The notes under the pieces were generated by a model, which made no database searches, was not told the origin of the DNA, and saw only the letters and a program-made list of their open reading frames with translations. From assembly GCA_047638815.1 (NCBI GenBank), contig JBLIMR010000024.1:1-35798 (forward strand): a stretch of DNA of 35,798 nt. The letters run 5' to 3'. This stretch comes from JAJRRH01 sp047638815 (GTDB lineage Bacteria > Bacteroidota > Bacteroidia > Flavobacteriales_D > JABDKJ01). The translations under genes were made by a program, and so were the position numbers. Every line of letters begins with the position of its first letter. Position 1 is the first letter of the stretch. Below are positions 24,643 to 33,954 of the stretch, one piece after another.

Positions 24643-25167
24643 ATGAATCTCAAAAATGAAATTTTATATGAGCATAGCAAGAGGAATATGTTGCGCTCAG
24701 GCAAACTAATCGGTTCCGATAAATCAAAGTTTAAAATTCTTATAAAAATGATGCTTGGAAATGTTATCAGAGAGCAGCAATTAGCGGCAGCAGTTTTCTT
24801 TCATTGCATTGAAGCAAATCCAAGTTGGCTTGCAAAGCATATTCCTTCCTTGGTTAAAAAAATTCAAATGGACGAAACTCACAATGCCCTTCGAAGAAAT
24901 TTCTTTCGTGTCTTACAATACAGATCGATTTCACAAAAGCATCAAGGCATTATCTACAATCTTGGAATGGATCGAATGTTGGACATTAAAGAAACTGTTG
25001 CTGTAAAAGCATTTGCCATGACAGCGTTATTTAATATTTGCAAAGAGGAACCGGAGTTGAAAAATGAGCTGGCTTTGGTTATAAAAGATGTTATGCGATG
25101 TGGAAAAGTTGCCGTTACTGGAAGGGGAAGTAAGATATTGAGAGTAATGGATAAGGGTTTAAAATGA
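24643..25167 (+). CDS. Helical, HEAT-repeat-like protein of unknown function
   Basis: I do not recognise a named family. The 174-residue protein is predicted to be almost all alpha-helical, rich in Lys/Arg and Leu/Ile, without signal peptide or membrane segment. Amphipathic helix pairs (REQQLAAAVFFHCIEANPSW, ETVAVKAFAMTALFNICKEE) resemble HEAT/armadillo-type repeats, which usually mediate protein-protein contacts. It starts 17 bp after the amidase gene on the same strand, so the two may be co-transcribed, although one is secreted and this one appears cytoplasmic. ATG 24643 is the only good start. Confidence 0.7.
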   Translation: MNLKNEILYEHSKRNMLRSGKLIGSDKSKFKILIKMMLGNVIREQQLAAAVFFHCIEANPSWLAKHIPSLVKKIQMDETHNALRRNFFRVLQYRSISQKHQGIIYNLGMDRMLDIKETVAVKAFAMTALFNICKEEPELKNELALVIKDVMRCGKVAVTGRGSKILRVMDKGLK

Positions 25168-25363
25168 TTTGATACTTCTCGCAACACTATTAGTAAAATA
25201 TTATCCAAAATCAACGATGGAGACAATAATATTGTGCATCATATAGTCTTCCTACTCCTATTCTTAAAAGTAAAACTTCGATAATTTAGCAATCAATCTT
25301 AGTGCAAGACATCAAAAGAGCTCTATATTAGCAGAACAAATTTGACAGACCCATTAGATTACT

Positions 25364-28300
25364 GTGAAAAGAATCTCTCACCTAGCAACATTAATTGCAT
25401 TTTTCCTCATCAGTCTACATTTCAAGACTCAGACAGGGAATTACCTTGATTTTGATGGCGCGAATGATGAAATTTTCGTGCAGGATGCCTCTCAATATAT
25501 TGCAGGAGCAAGCGGAATTTCCATGACCGGTTGGTTTTGTATTGACAACCTTAGTTACGGACAAGGATTCTATAGCTTTAGAGACAATAGCTTTGGTGGA
25601 CAAACGGCCAATTCTAGTATGTATGCTGTATTGGTGGGTGGACAACAGCTTGAATGTAGATATATTGCCAACGGAACGCTTTATGAATATTTGGCTCCGA
25701 ATGGTGTTATTCAAGTTGGACAATGGCAGCATGTTGCATTAATCTACGATGGATCATCATTTAATTTGTACATAAATGGTATCCTAAGTGGATCAGTTGC
25801 AGCAAATGGTTCGTTTCTTGACACAAATAGACCCTTTAGTATAGGCAGGACAATTATTTCATCTTGTTGTGGGACTGAATTTTTCTTCGATGGGAAAATT
25901 GATGAAGTCAGTCTCTGGAGTAAGGCGTTAACACAAATTGAAATCCAAGATATGATGGCCGATGAATTGGTTGGAGATGAAATTAATCTTGAGCTATACT
26001 ATAAAATGAACCAAGGAGTACCCGGTGGAAATAACACTGGTATATCTGAATTAATTTCAGAAGTTGGAGCGCCTGTCAGGAATGGAGATATAGTAAATTT
26101 TGCGCTCAATGGTCCAGGTTCAAACTTTGGTCAATTAGATGATGCCAGTTTTACATTAACAAACTTCTGTCCAAATGCGCCAAATGAAGCGACACTAATC
26201 GCTACTCCAGGTGGTACATTTACTTTCGATATAGATCCATCTGATGGCGCTACAATTGATGGTACTTCAGGTGAAATATTCAATGGGATTGCTGGGACTG
26301 CCTATGATGTTCTATACACGACTACTGGGCCTTGCGAAAACTCTCACACGGAATCAGTCACCGTAGCTACAATTCCAACCATTAATAATGTAACACATAC
26401 TTGTTCGGTTGATGAATTAACATATACCGTCTCTTTTAATATTATTGGCGGGAACCCAATGTCCTATGTCATCGTTGGAAATCCTGGAGCAATTACGGGA
26501 AATCTTTTTACCTCTGACCCTATTTTGAGTGGATCCAATTATAACATCTCGATCTCGGATGGTGACAATTGCGGATTGGCAAATGTCGCAGACTCATTTC
26601 TCTGCACCTGTCTTGCTAGTGCAAGTTTCAATGGAGACATTTCATTCTGCAACGGCACTTCAACAGTCATTCCCATTGATGTGACTGTAAATGGGCCGTG
26701 GACAATAAGCTATACTTTTAATGGTGTTCCACAAGACGATTTCATATCTGCTAGTAATCCAATCTTATTGCCTATCGAGGATCAGGGTATATACTTATTT
26801 ACAGGGATTACGGACATTAATTGTTTCAGTGCCCTCAATGAAATTATAATAGCAACAGCCCTGAATTTACCAACTGCCGTAATCTCAGGAGAAATAGAGA
26901 TCTGTGTCGGGGAACCAGCTTCTTTGAACATCGACCTTACTGGCGTTGGACCTTGGGAGGTAATTATCGGTATAGATGGTATCCCACAGGCTCCTATTAT
27001 GATTTTTTCACCAAACTATACTTTACCTGTAATACAAGATGGTATTTATTCCATATTAAACGTTCAAGACGCTAACTGTTCAAACCTTGGGACAGGTTTT
27101 GGCGAACTGGTTATAAATGATTTGCCATCTGCATCAATAAACGGTGATATCTTAATATGTGAAAATACTGCCGCTTCACTTTTCATCAATCTTACTGGGA
27201 CGCCAGATTTTAACCTTACGTATTCCATTGATGGAATTACTCAAGATGTTTTGACGATCAATCAATCGAATCAATATGAATTCCCATTAACCGAAACTGG
27301 CGTATATGAATTACTATCGATTGAGGACTTGTTCTGTAATGGTTCAGTTTCAGGCAGCTCAATCATCACGAGTGCACCACCACCTAGCGCTTTTATAAAT
27401 GGAGATTTCACAATTTGTGAAGGGACAGAACAAGCCATTGAAGTCGTTTTAAGTGGCTCACCAAGTTGGATTATCGACTATGCCATAAATGGTATTTCAC
27501 AAACACCTCTGAATGCTACTACTTCACCTTTTCTTATTCCAGCAACAATAGAAGGTGAATACATCATTACTGAAGTCTCGGACATATATTGCACAAATAC
27601 TGGTGACGGTATAGCCAATATTAATTTCTACCCGGACATTTCACTTACCAATGTCTCCTCTGATGAAATTTGCTCTGGAGAAAATGTTGGAATATCTGTA
27701 ACTACCACAGGAGGTTTAGGGGATAATTATAACTATACTTGGTCCCAAATTGACCTGTTATTTCAATCTGATAGCACAGCAATATACAACCCCTCTTACA
27801 CTTCAAACGTTCAAGTAACAGTTACAGATGATTGTAATATCTCCGAAGCTTTTGATTTAACCTTAGTCGTTAATCAGTTGCCTGCAATTGCTATTTCAAG
27901 TGAAAAAATCTTGTGTGGTCCGCAACTGGTTGAACTAACCAATTTGACCCCCGAAAATTTCGCTGGCAATAGCTGTAGGTGGATAATAAATGGAGATACT
28001 CTATACGAATGCAATGTGCTTGAATATTATTTTGGAACAGAAGGCAGTTATGATGTCAACTTAAAAATCGAATCTCCAGAAGGTTGTATAAATGAAGTCA
28101 ATTTTGAAGATCACATCACTATACTGGCGGAATCTATTGCGGATTTTTCATACTCCCCACAGGATATCACAACGCTTAATCCAATTGTTCAATTTGAGAA
28201 TGAATCCTCGGATGGTGCGACATTTACACAATGGGAGTTTGGTGATTTAGAATCTACTAATCAAGAAAATCCTATCTTCGATTTTCCGATCAATACGGGA

Positions 28301-28675
28301 CAATTAAATTGGAAAACGTGCCTATATGTCGATAATGAGTACGGGTGCTCAGATAGCTTATGTCAAGTCATTAGTATTAAAGGAGACATCATCCTTTTTA
28401 TTCCCAATAGTTTCACTCCTGATGGTGATGGGCTCAATGAATTTTTCTATCCAGTTTTGTTAGGTGCTTCATCAGACAATTACATTTTTAGAATATTCAA
28501 TCAATATGGAAATATACTTTTTGAAAGTGAAGACATTACTGAGAAGTGGAACGGTAGCCTAAAGAATCCAGATTTCTATGCTCCAGATGGGGTTTACAAT
28601 TGGCAGATTATAGCGAATATTACAGGCACACCCGAAAAGAGAGAGTTTTTTGGCTCAGTAAACATGATCAGATAG
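25364..28675 (+). CDS. Large surface protein: LamG domain, Ig-like repeats, PKD, T9SS type B (CHU_C) sorting domain
   Basis: A 1103-residue secreted protein starting at GTG 25364 with a signal peptide (MKRISHLATLIAFFLISLHF). Residues about 25-230 form a LamG/concanavalin A-like domain (NYLDFDGANDEIFV, ISMTGWFCIDN, IGRTIISSCCG, GKIDEVSLWSKALT). Four tandem repeats of about 85 residues start near 421, 505, 589 and 676 (each with a GxxxxC motif, e.g. ASINGDILICENTAASLFIN, AFINGDFTICEGTEQAIEVV). A PKD-like domain lies at about 926-1000. The C terminus (about 1009-1103; IPNSFTPDGDGLNEFFYPVL ... DGVYNWQIIANITG) is a gliding-motility-associated type B sorting domain. It is probably a surface adhesin or glycan-binding protein; ligand unknown. 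Confidence 0.92.
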   Translation: MKRISHLATLIAFFLISLHFKTQTGNYLDFDGANDEIFVQDASQYIAGASGISMTGWFCIDNLSYGQGFYSFRDNSFGGQTANSSMYAVLVGGQQLECRYIANGTLYEYLAPNGVIQVGQWQHVALIYDGSSFNLYINGILSGSVAANGSFLDTNRPFSIGRTIISSCCGTEFFFDGKIDEVSLWSKALTQIEIQDMMADELVGDEINLELYYKMNQGVPGGNNTGISELISEVGAPVRNGDIVNFALNGPGSNFGQLDDASFTLTNFCPNAPNEATLIATPGGTFTFDIDPSDGATIDGTSGEIFNGIAGTAYDVLYTTTGPCENSHTESVTVATIPTINNVTHTCSVDELTYTVSFNIIGGNPMSYVIVGNPGAITGNLFTSDPILSGSNYNISISDGDNCGLANVADSFLCTCLASASFNGDISFCNGTSTVIPIDVTVNGPWTISYTFNGVPQDDFISASNPILLPIEDQGIYLFTGITDINCFSALNEIIIATALNLPTAVISGEIEICVGEPASLNIDLTGVGPWEVIIGIDGIPQAPIMIFSPNYTLPVIQDGIYSILNVQDANCSNLGTGFGELVINDLPSASINGDILICENTAASLFINLTGTPDFNLTYSIDGITQDVLTINQSNQYEFPLTETGVYELLSIEDLFCNGSVSGSSIITSAPPPSAFINGDFTICEGTEQAIEVVLSGSPSWIIDYAINGISQTPLNATTSPFLIPATIEGEYIITEVSDIYCTNTGDGIANINFYPDISLTNVSSDEICSGENVGISVTTTGGLGDNYNYTWSQIDLLFQSDSTAIYNPSYTSNVQVTVTDDCNISEAFDLTLVVNQLPAIAISSEKILCGPQLVELTNLTPENFAGNSCRWIINGDTLYECNVLEYYFGTEGSYDVNLKIESPEGCINEVNFEDHITILAESIADFSYSPQDITTLNPIVQFENESSDGATFTQWEFGDLESTNQENPIFDFPINTGQLNWKTCLYVDNEYGCSDSLCQVISIKGDIILFIPNSFTPDGDGLNEFFYPVLLGASSDNYIFRIFNQYGNILFESEDITEKWNGSLKNPDFYAPDGVYNWQIIANITGTPEKREFFGSVNMIR

Positions 28676-28799
28676 TAAATTTGTCACATTTTCGTTTTCG
28701 GTTGCAAGTCTCAAATAAACATCCTGGAATCATTTTCAATATTGTGTTGCCCCCATCGTTGGATTAAGAAGAGGCTAAAATTCAAGTTTATATTTTCAT

Positions 28800-28807
28800 T
28801 AACTTTG
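28800..28807 (+). promoter_or_regulatory. predicted -7 promoter element for the small lipoprotein gene
   Basis: TAACTTTG, exact TAnnTTTG match, 22 bp before the ATG at 28830 and the same 8-mer as the gldF promoter. Confidence 0.48.
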
Positions 28808-28829
28808 GAATCAACACAACGGATTCTAA

Positions 28830-29258
28830 ATGAAAATATTCTCTGATATACTTTATTCTTATTTCGCATTAATAATTATTTTTTCAATCAATTCTTGCGG
28901 AGTGAAAAATGAAGACCTTCTGAGTCAAATTAAGAATAAGAAAATCATCACGGTGTACACAGTATGCCCTCATAAAAACGGTGAACGAATCCAAGATCAA
29001 TATTTATTTAAAATAAAAAATGATCGAATAACGTTAACCGAAAAACATGGTTCAAGAATATTAAATAAAGTTACTTCTGACATGTCGGTGGCTTCAAAGC
29101 TCGAAGATTTTATTATTAAATCATCAGAGGAAGGAGAGAAAGAAAACACTTGCGAATACTTTGTTAAGTGCGGAATACAAGAGTGTAATATCTTTCCCGA
29201 CTCTGAAGAATTACATTCCCTTAGTCAACTAATTAAAAGTTTCGAAGATCCATCCTAA
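28830..29258 (+). CDS. Small lipoprotein of unknown function
   Basis: A 142-residue protein with a signal peptide and lipobox ending at Cys23 (FSINSCGVKN). The mature part is hydrophilic and contains four cysteines, one in YTVCPHKNGER and three near the C terminus (ENTCEYFVKCGIQECNIFP), which could form disulfides in the periplasm. I do not recognise the family. It has its own promoter match, and a long non-coding stretch follows it. It is probably a real gene given signal peptide, promoter and length. Confidence 0.7.
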   Translation: MKIFSDILYSYFALIIIFSINSCGVKNEDLLSQIKNKKIITVYTVCPHKNGERIQDQYLFKIKNDRITLTEKHGSRILNKVTSDMSVASKLEDFIIKSSEEGEKENTCEYFVKCGIQECNIFPDSEELHSLSQLIKSFEDPS

Positions 29259-29734
29259 GATTTTTTTTCAAAATTTTCTATCTATTAATTTCGACATCTC
29301 ACGAAAATAATTTCAAACAAAATATGTGAACTTTTTGTTTGTTATTCTCGCAATTATCTCATTGTTAAAAAATAATTCAGCCCTATACCCCATATAGAAT
29401 AGGACTAGATAGGCTACAAAGAATTATTCAACTCAAATGGTGTATAACATTCCTTTCCCCCATCCTATTCCACAACAATAAAAATATATAATTGTAGAAG
29501 CGCCCTGCGATCCATTTTACACGCAATATGTTTAGTGAAATATCATTGTAGTAAATAAGATTTAAAAATCTGTTTTTGTAATTAATAAAATTAAGATTGA
29601 TTATTTCAAATAATCGTATTTGGAAAATTAATCTTCAAAACATTTAATGCTGAATCAATCATAAGGGCACATTACAATTGAAACATTATTTCAATTGTTT
29701 ATTATTATTGGAAGCGAAAAAAACTATAGGCAAC
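29259..29734. other. 476-bp non-coding leader region of the ribonucleotide reductase gene
   Basis: Strongly AT-rich with no credible ORF. The only structure found is an 8-bp inverted repeat GAATAGGA (29397-29404) / TCCTATTC (29463-29470) separated by 58 nt. No GCCACTG-type B12 box of a cobalamin riboswitch and no clear pair of NrdR boxes was seen. Confidence 0.5.
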
Positions 29735-32311
29735 ATGAGTTCAAAAACTAAAGAAACCACAGAACATCTGACAGATGTTGTTACATATTCATACGATGAT
29801 GTCATTACGAGATGCTTGGCCTATTTCAAAGGCGATGAGTTGGCTGCAACAACATGGATGAATAAATATGCGTTAAAAAATTCCGATGGAGAATTTCTAG
29901 AATTGACTCCTGACGACATGCATAAAAGAATGGCGGCAGAGTTCGCTAGAATAGAAAAAAAATATTTTGAAAAAGCCAACTTAAATGGCAGTGCCATAAA
30001 ACTTTCAGAATATGGGCAGAACAGAATGTTTCTAGGAGAAAAAGAAATTTATAATCTCTTCAGTAATTTCAATTACGTGATTCCTCAAGGTTCGGTAATG
30101 TCTGGACTTGGAAATCCATATCGTTTGGCTTCTCTTTCAAACTGTGTTGTCATGCCTGAAATTCACGATTCTTATGGTGGTATTTTCAAAACGGATCAGC
30201 AGTTGGCCCAGCTGTTTAAAAGACGATGTGGAGTTGGTGTAGATTTATCAGGATTAAGACCATCAGGATCAAAAGTTTCTAATGCGGCAGGTTCGACTAC
30301 CGGAGCCGCTTCATTTATGGAAAGATTTTCTAACACTACAAGAGAAGTTGCTCAAAATGGCAGAAGAGGTGCCCTGATGTTAACTATGGATGTTGCTCAT
30401 CCAGATATTGAAGAATTTGTTACTAAGAAACAAGATCTAACTAAAGTTACAGGAGCGAATGTTTCTGTAAGACTTTCTGACGAGTTCATGAAGGCAGTGG
30501 AGAGTGACTCAGAATATACCCATCGATGGCCAATAGAATCGGATGAACCAAAATTCACGAAGACAATAAACGCTAGAGATCTTTGGGAAAAGATTATTAC
30601 TTGTGCACATAGTACTGCTGAACCTGGACTTATATTTTGGGATCGTCAGCACTACTACTCTACCTCGTCCGTTTATCCTGGGTTTAAGAATACCAGCACA
30701 AATCCCTGTTCGGAAATTGCTATGCAAGGTGGAGACAGCTGTCGATTGATAGCCATTAATCTTTACAGTTTTGTTAAAGATCCCTTCACGAAAAATGCAT
30801 CATTTGATTTCGGAAAATTATATGAAATCGCATATGAGTCCCAAAGATTAATGGACGATTTGGTGGATTTAGAATTGGAAGCCATTGAAAGAATTACAAA
30901 TAAAATTGATTCTGATGATGAACCTGACATAATTAAGTCTGAAGAAAAAGCCGTTTGGGAATTATTGGCTAAAACTGGAAAAGAAGGCAGAAGAACTGGA
31001 CTAGGTTTTACAGCATTAGGCGACACAATTGCTGCTTTAGGAATGGCGTATGATTCAGATGAAGCAATAGTAGAAGTTGAAAGGATTATAAAAGAAAAGA
31101 CCCGTGCTGAATTTGATAGCTCTATCGATATGGCATTGGAAAGAGGAAGCTTTGAAGGCTTCGATCCTGAGATTGAAAAAACCTCAGAGTTTGTGGATAT
31201 GATGGCAAAAGAGTTGCCATTGGTTCATAAAAGAATGATGGAAATAGGAAGACGAAATATTTCAATTTCCACGGTAGCTCCTACTGGTTCTCTAAGTATG
31301 CTTGCGCAAACATCAAGTGGCATTGAACCTGTATTCATGACATCTTACAAGAGACGAAGAAAAATAAATCAAGATGACAAAGTTGCGACTGTGGATTACA
31401 CTGATGAGTTAGGAGATAAGTGGCAAGAATTTACAGTTTACCATAACAAGCTAAAAACTTGGATGGACATTTCAGGAAATGATAAAGAAGAAGAAAGCCC
31501 CTATTTTGGATCTACTGCTTCAGAAATTGATTGGCTAAAAAGAGTCGAACTGCAAGCGGCTGTTCAAAAATATACGACTCACTCTATCAGTTCAACCATT
31601 AACTTGCCGAATGATGTGAGCATGGAAGAAGTTGGAGAGATCTACCTTGAATCTTGGAAACAAGGATTGAAAGGCATCACCGTTTATAGAGATGGTTCTA
31701 GGAATGGTGTACTTGTTTCAAACGATACTCCAAGTTCAGATGAACTGAATTCAATTATTGAGACAAACGCTCCTAAGCGTCCACATAAATTGGAAGCTGA
31801 TATTATCCGATTCCAAAACAACAATGAAAAATGGATTGCAGTCATTGGTGTATTAGACGCTAGGCCATATGAAATATTCACGGGGAAAGCTGAAGATTCT
31901 TTCTACTTACCTAGTTCTATAAATCGAGGTTGGGTACTGAAAAATCAAAACGAAGCAGGTGAGAATCGATATGACTTTCAATATATGGATAAAGAAGGTT
32001 TCAAAGTGACTATTGAGGGACTTTCAAGATCGTTCGAGAAAGAATATTGGAACTATGCTAAACTTATTTCAGGTATACTAAGACACGGTATGCCATTGCC
32101 ATATGTTGTTCAGCTTATTGGAAGATTAAATCTTTACGATGAATCTATTAATACATGGAAAAACGGAGTAGCAAGAGCTTTGAAGAAGTTTATTCCAGAT
32201 GGTACTAGGGCTGCCGATCATACATGCCCAGAATGTACAGATCCAGACGGACTTATATATGAAGAGGGATGTTTAAAGTGTAAAAGCTGTGGACATTCAA
32301 AATGTGGTTGA
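29735..32311 (+). CDS. nrdJ: Adenosylcobalamin-dependent (class II) ribonucleoside-diphosphate reductase
   Basis: Class II ribonucleotide reductase, which makes deoxyribonucleotides using a radical from adenosylcobalamin, without oxygen. It has an N-terminal region, LSNCVVMPEIHDSYGGIFK (substrate-binding Cys), CGVGVDLSGLRPSG, the catalytic NPCSEIAMQGGDSC (Cys325 thiyl, Glu327), and APTGSLSMLAQTSSGIEPVF. A C-terminal zinc-ribbon carries redox cysteines (CPEC ... CLKCKSCGHSKC) as the last residues. The open frame runs from TTG 29678, but ATG 29735 (MSSKTKETTEHLTDVV) gives the sensible N terminus. Length is 858 residues. It is monocistronic with a strong terminator. No R2-type subunit is nearby, as expected for class II. 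Confidence 0.95.
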   Translation: MSSKTKETTEHLTDVVTYSYDDVITRCLAYFKGDELAATTWMNKYALKNSDGEFLELTPDDMHKRMAAEFARIEKKYFEKANLNGSAIKLSEYGQNRMFLGEKEIYNLFSNFNYVIPQGSVMSGLGNPYRLASLSNCVVMPEIHDSYGGIFKTDQQLAQLFKRRCGVGVDLSGLRPSGSKVSNAAGSTTGAASFMERFSNTTREVAQNGRRGALMLTMDVAHPDIEEFVTKKQDLTKVTGANVSVRLSDEFMKAVESDSEYTHRWPIESDEPKFTKTINARDLWEKIITCAHSTAEPGLIFWDRQHYYSTSSVYPGFKNTSTNPCSEIAMQGGDSCRLIAINLYSFVKDPFTKNASFDFGKLYEIAYESQRLMDDLVDLELEAIERITNKIDSDDEPDIIKSEEKAVWELLAKTGKEGRRTGLGFTALGDTIAALGMAYDSDEAIVEVERIIKEKTRAEFDSSIDMALERGSFEGFDPEIEKTSEFVDMMAKELPLVHKRMMEIGRRNISISTVAPTGSLSMLAQTSSGIEPVFMTSYKRRRKINQDDKVATVDYTDELGDKWQEFTVYHNKLKTWMDISGNDKEEESPYFGSTASEIDWLKRVELQAAVQKYTTHSISSTINLPNDVSMEEVGEIYLESWKQGLKGITVYRDGSRNGVLVSNDTPSSDELNSIIETNAPKRPHKLEADIIRFQNNNEKWIAVIGVLDARPYEIFTGKAEDSFYLPSSINRGWVLKNQNEAGENRYDFQYMDKEGFKVTIEGLSRSFEKEYWNYAKLISGILRHGMPLPYVVQLIGRLNLYDESINTWKNGVARALKKFIPDGTRAADHTCPECTDPDGLIYEEGCLKCKSCGHSKCG

Positions 32312-32353
32312 TGCATTAAACTAAACACTGCATTGAGTATAGCTCATGACAAG

Positions 32354-32383
32354 GGATCTAACGACATGTTAGATCCTTTTTTT
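32354..32383 (+). terminator. Rho-independent terminator of the RNR gene
   Basis: Perfect 9-bp stem GGATCTAAC (32354-32362) / GTTAGATCC (32368-32376) with a GACAT loop, followed by seven T (32377-32383). Confidence 0.93.
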
Positions 32384-32431
32384 GGTTCATTTATTTTTTT
32401 ATACCTTTCCAATCTCATAACCAAATAAATC

Positions 32432-32665
32432 ATGTGGAAAGAAGAGAACGATATGTTAACCAGAACTTTTGAATTCGATAGTTTTGTAGATGCCTGGGGA
32501 TTCATGTCTAAAGTGGCTATTCTAGCCGAAAAACACAATCATCATCCCAATTGGAGTAACCTCTATAACAAGGTAAGAATCAATTTAAACACCCATGATG
32601 CGGATAATACAGTTACGCATAAAGATTGGGAATTGGCTACCGCGATTGATAACGTTTTAGGATGA
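32432..32665 (+). CDS. 4a-hydroxytetrahydrobiopterin dehydratase (pterin-4-alpha-carbinolamine dehydratase)
   Basis: A 77-residue PCD/DCoH-type protein. The active-site motif is present: AEKHNHHPNWSNLYNKV, with the two central histidines and the HPxW pattern, followed by THDADNTVTHKDWELATAID, the other conserved histidine/aspartate region. The usual N-terminal lead-in (MWKEENDMLTRTFEFDSF) is short but complete for compact members. It dehydrates the carbinolamine formed by aromatic amino-acid hydroxylases. It stands alone here; no hydroxylase is in the window. Confidence 0.88.
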   Translation: MWKEENDMLTRTFEFDSFVDAWGFMSKVAILAEKHNHHPNWSNLYNKVRINLNTHDADNTVTHKDWELATAIDNVLG

Positions 32666-32761
32666 TTTTTCAATTGGAAGAATACTCTATTCTTTAATTG
32701 ACTTCTTGTTTCATATTTTGGCACGTAAATTGGTATACATTTATTATATAAATATGTGACC

Positions 32762-33208
32762 ATGAAAAACATTATACTCTTTGCAACTTTTATCATTATC
32801 GGTCTGAATTTCAGCGCTCAAGAAAGCTTTACTCCAGATCAGAATCCGAATTATCAAAACAGCTTGGATAGATTCAAGGACAGTGCGAATGACTATTCGG
32901 TACTCCAAGGCACTACCCTACAAAAGACCTACAAAGCGATTGATCCCTTGAAAGTAAAAAGAGAATTAAAAGCTTTAAGAAGAAAACACAGAGCAAACAG
33001 ACCTGTGTGGCGTCATGAAGAAAGAATGGCGAGGATTAACAATACAACCTATATTGATTCTGACTATGGATATAACAATGGTTTCGGCAACTATGGTTAT
33101 AGTAATAGCTATAGAAATTCCAGTTTCAATAGAGGCTATAGAAACAGTTTTACTAATTCCAATTCTCTATTGTCACTTGGATTATTAGGCTGTGTACTTT
33201 GGAACTAA
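32762..33208 (+). CDS. Small exported protein with Asn/Tyr/Gly-rich tail
   Basis: A 148-residue protein with a signal peptide (MKNIILFATFIIIGLNFSAQ), a basic middle (KVKRELKALRRKHRANRPVW) and a C-terminal third of low complexity dominated by Asn, Tyr, Gly, Ser and Arg (YGYNNGFGNYGYSNSYRNS), ending in a hydrophobic SLLSLGLLGCVLWN. I do not recognise a family. The frame also opens at GTG 32756, six bases upstream, but ATG 32762 gives the better signal peptide. The next gene on the same strand is the LpoB-like lipoprotein, 69 bp on. Confidence 0.68.
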   Translation: MKNIILFATFIIIGLNFSAQESFTPDQNPNYQNSLDRFKDSANDYSVLQGTTLQKTYKAIDPLKVKRELKALRRKHRANRPVWRHEERMARINNTTYIDSDYGYNNGFGNYGYSNSYRNSSFNRGYRNSFTNSNSLLSLGLLGCVLWN

Positions 33209-33277
33209 TTCAGCAATAAAAAACACAAAATTTAAAGTTAACTACCTCTATGGGTATAATATCTTAACATTAACACA

Positions 33278-33868
33278 ATGAAAAAATTAACAATTACCTT
33301 ATCAATAATTCTAGTTGGTATGATGGCGCTAGAATCATGTTCACGAAAAATCACTAGAATAGATCCAGACACAGAAATTGACCTAAGTGGTCGATGGAAT
33401 GATACGGACTCTAAGTTAGCCGCGGAAGAACTTATTGAAGAAATACGCACCGGTAACTGGGTCTCAAATCACATGAGAGATAATGAGGGGAAGGAACCTA
33501 CTATTATTATTGGACTTGTCAGAAACAAATCTCATGAGCACATTGAAGCTGAAACTTTCATTAAAGACATGGAAAAAGCCCTGATCAGAGGCGAGAAGGT
33601 TCGTGTCGTTCAAGGTGGTGAGATGAGAAATGAAATTAGAGCTGAACGAGCAGATCAACAAGAGAATTCATCTCTATCCACCATGAAGAAATTCGGTTTG
33701 GAACATGGAGCAGATTATATGTTACAAGGAAATATCAATTCTATTGTTGATGCCTATAAAAAAGATAAAGTGGTCTTCTATCAAATTGACTTGGAACTAA
33801 CCAACATGCAAACGAATGAAAAGGTTTGGATTGGGGATAAAAAAATTAAAAAATTCATAAAGAATTAA
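33278..33868 (+). CDS. LpoB-like lipoprotein (penicillin-binding protein activator family)
   Basis: A 196-residue outer-membrane-type lipoprotein (Cys21 in MALESCSRK). The mature part matches the COG3417/LpoB pattern: DLSGRWNDTDSKLAAEELIE, PTIIIGLVRNKSHEHIEAET, FIKDMEKALIRGEKVRVVQG, HGADYMLQGNINSIVDAYKK, IDLELTNMQTNEKVWIGDKK. In gammaproteobacteria LpoB stimulates PBP1b from the outer membrane; here only the family is established. The following gene encodes a COG3014-like lipoprotein, a neighbour I recall for LpoB-type genes in other bacteria, so an envelope role is likely. Confidence 0.83.
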   Translation: MKKLTITLSIILVGMMALESCSRKITRIDPDTEIDLSGRWNDTDSKLAAEELIEEIRTGNWVSNHMRDNEGKEPTIIIGLVRNKSHEHIEAETFIKDMEKALIRGEKVRVVQGGEMRNEIRAERADQQENSSLSTMKKFGLEHGADYMLQGNINSIVDAYKKDKVVFYQIDLELTNMQTNEKVWIGDKKIKKFIKN

Positions 33869-33913
33869 AAGTTAGTCCTAAAACAAATGCATTGGGTTAA
33901 TTAATTGATTTTC

Positions 33914-33945
33914 AAAAGCTTTCCTGTTATTTACAAAGCTTTTTT
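33914..33945 (+). terminator. terminator-like hairpin between lpoB-like and COG3014-like genes
   Basis: AAAAGCTT (33914-33921) and AAGCTTTT (33936-33943) form an 8-bp AT-rich stem with a 14-nt loop, ending in a T-run through 33945, only 10 bp before the next ATG. The stem is AT-rich, so it may be partial or act as an attenuator. Confidence 0.5.
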
Positions 33946-33954
33946 ATCTTAACT

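Noticed and set aside
29259..29734. cobalamin riboswitch upstream of the B12-dependent RNR
   Set aside because: No B12-box (GCCACTG-like) or supporting helices could be recognised by eye; a covariance-model search would decide.
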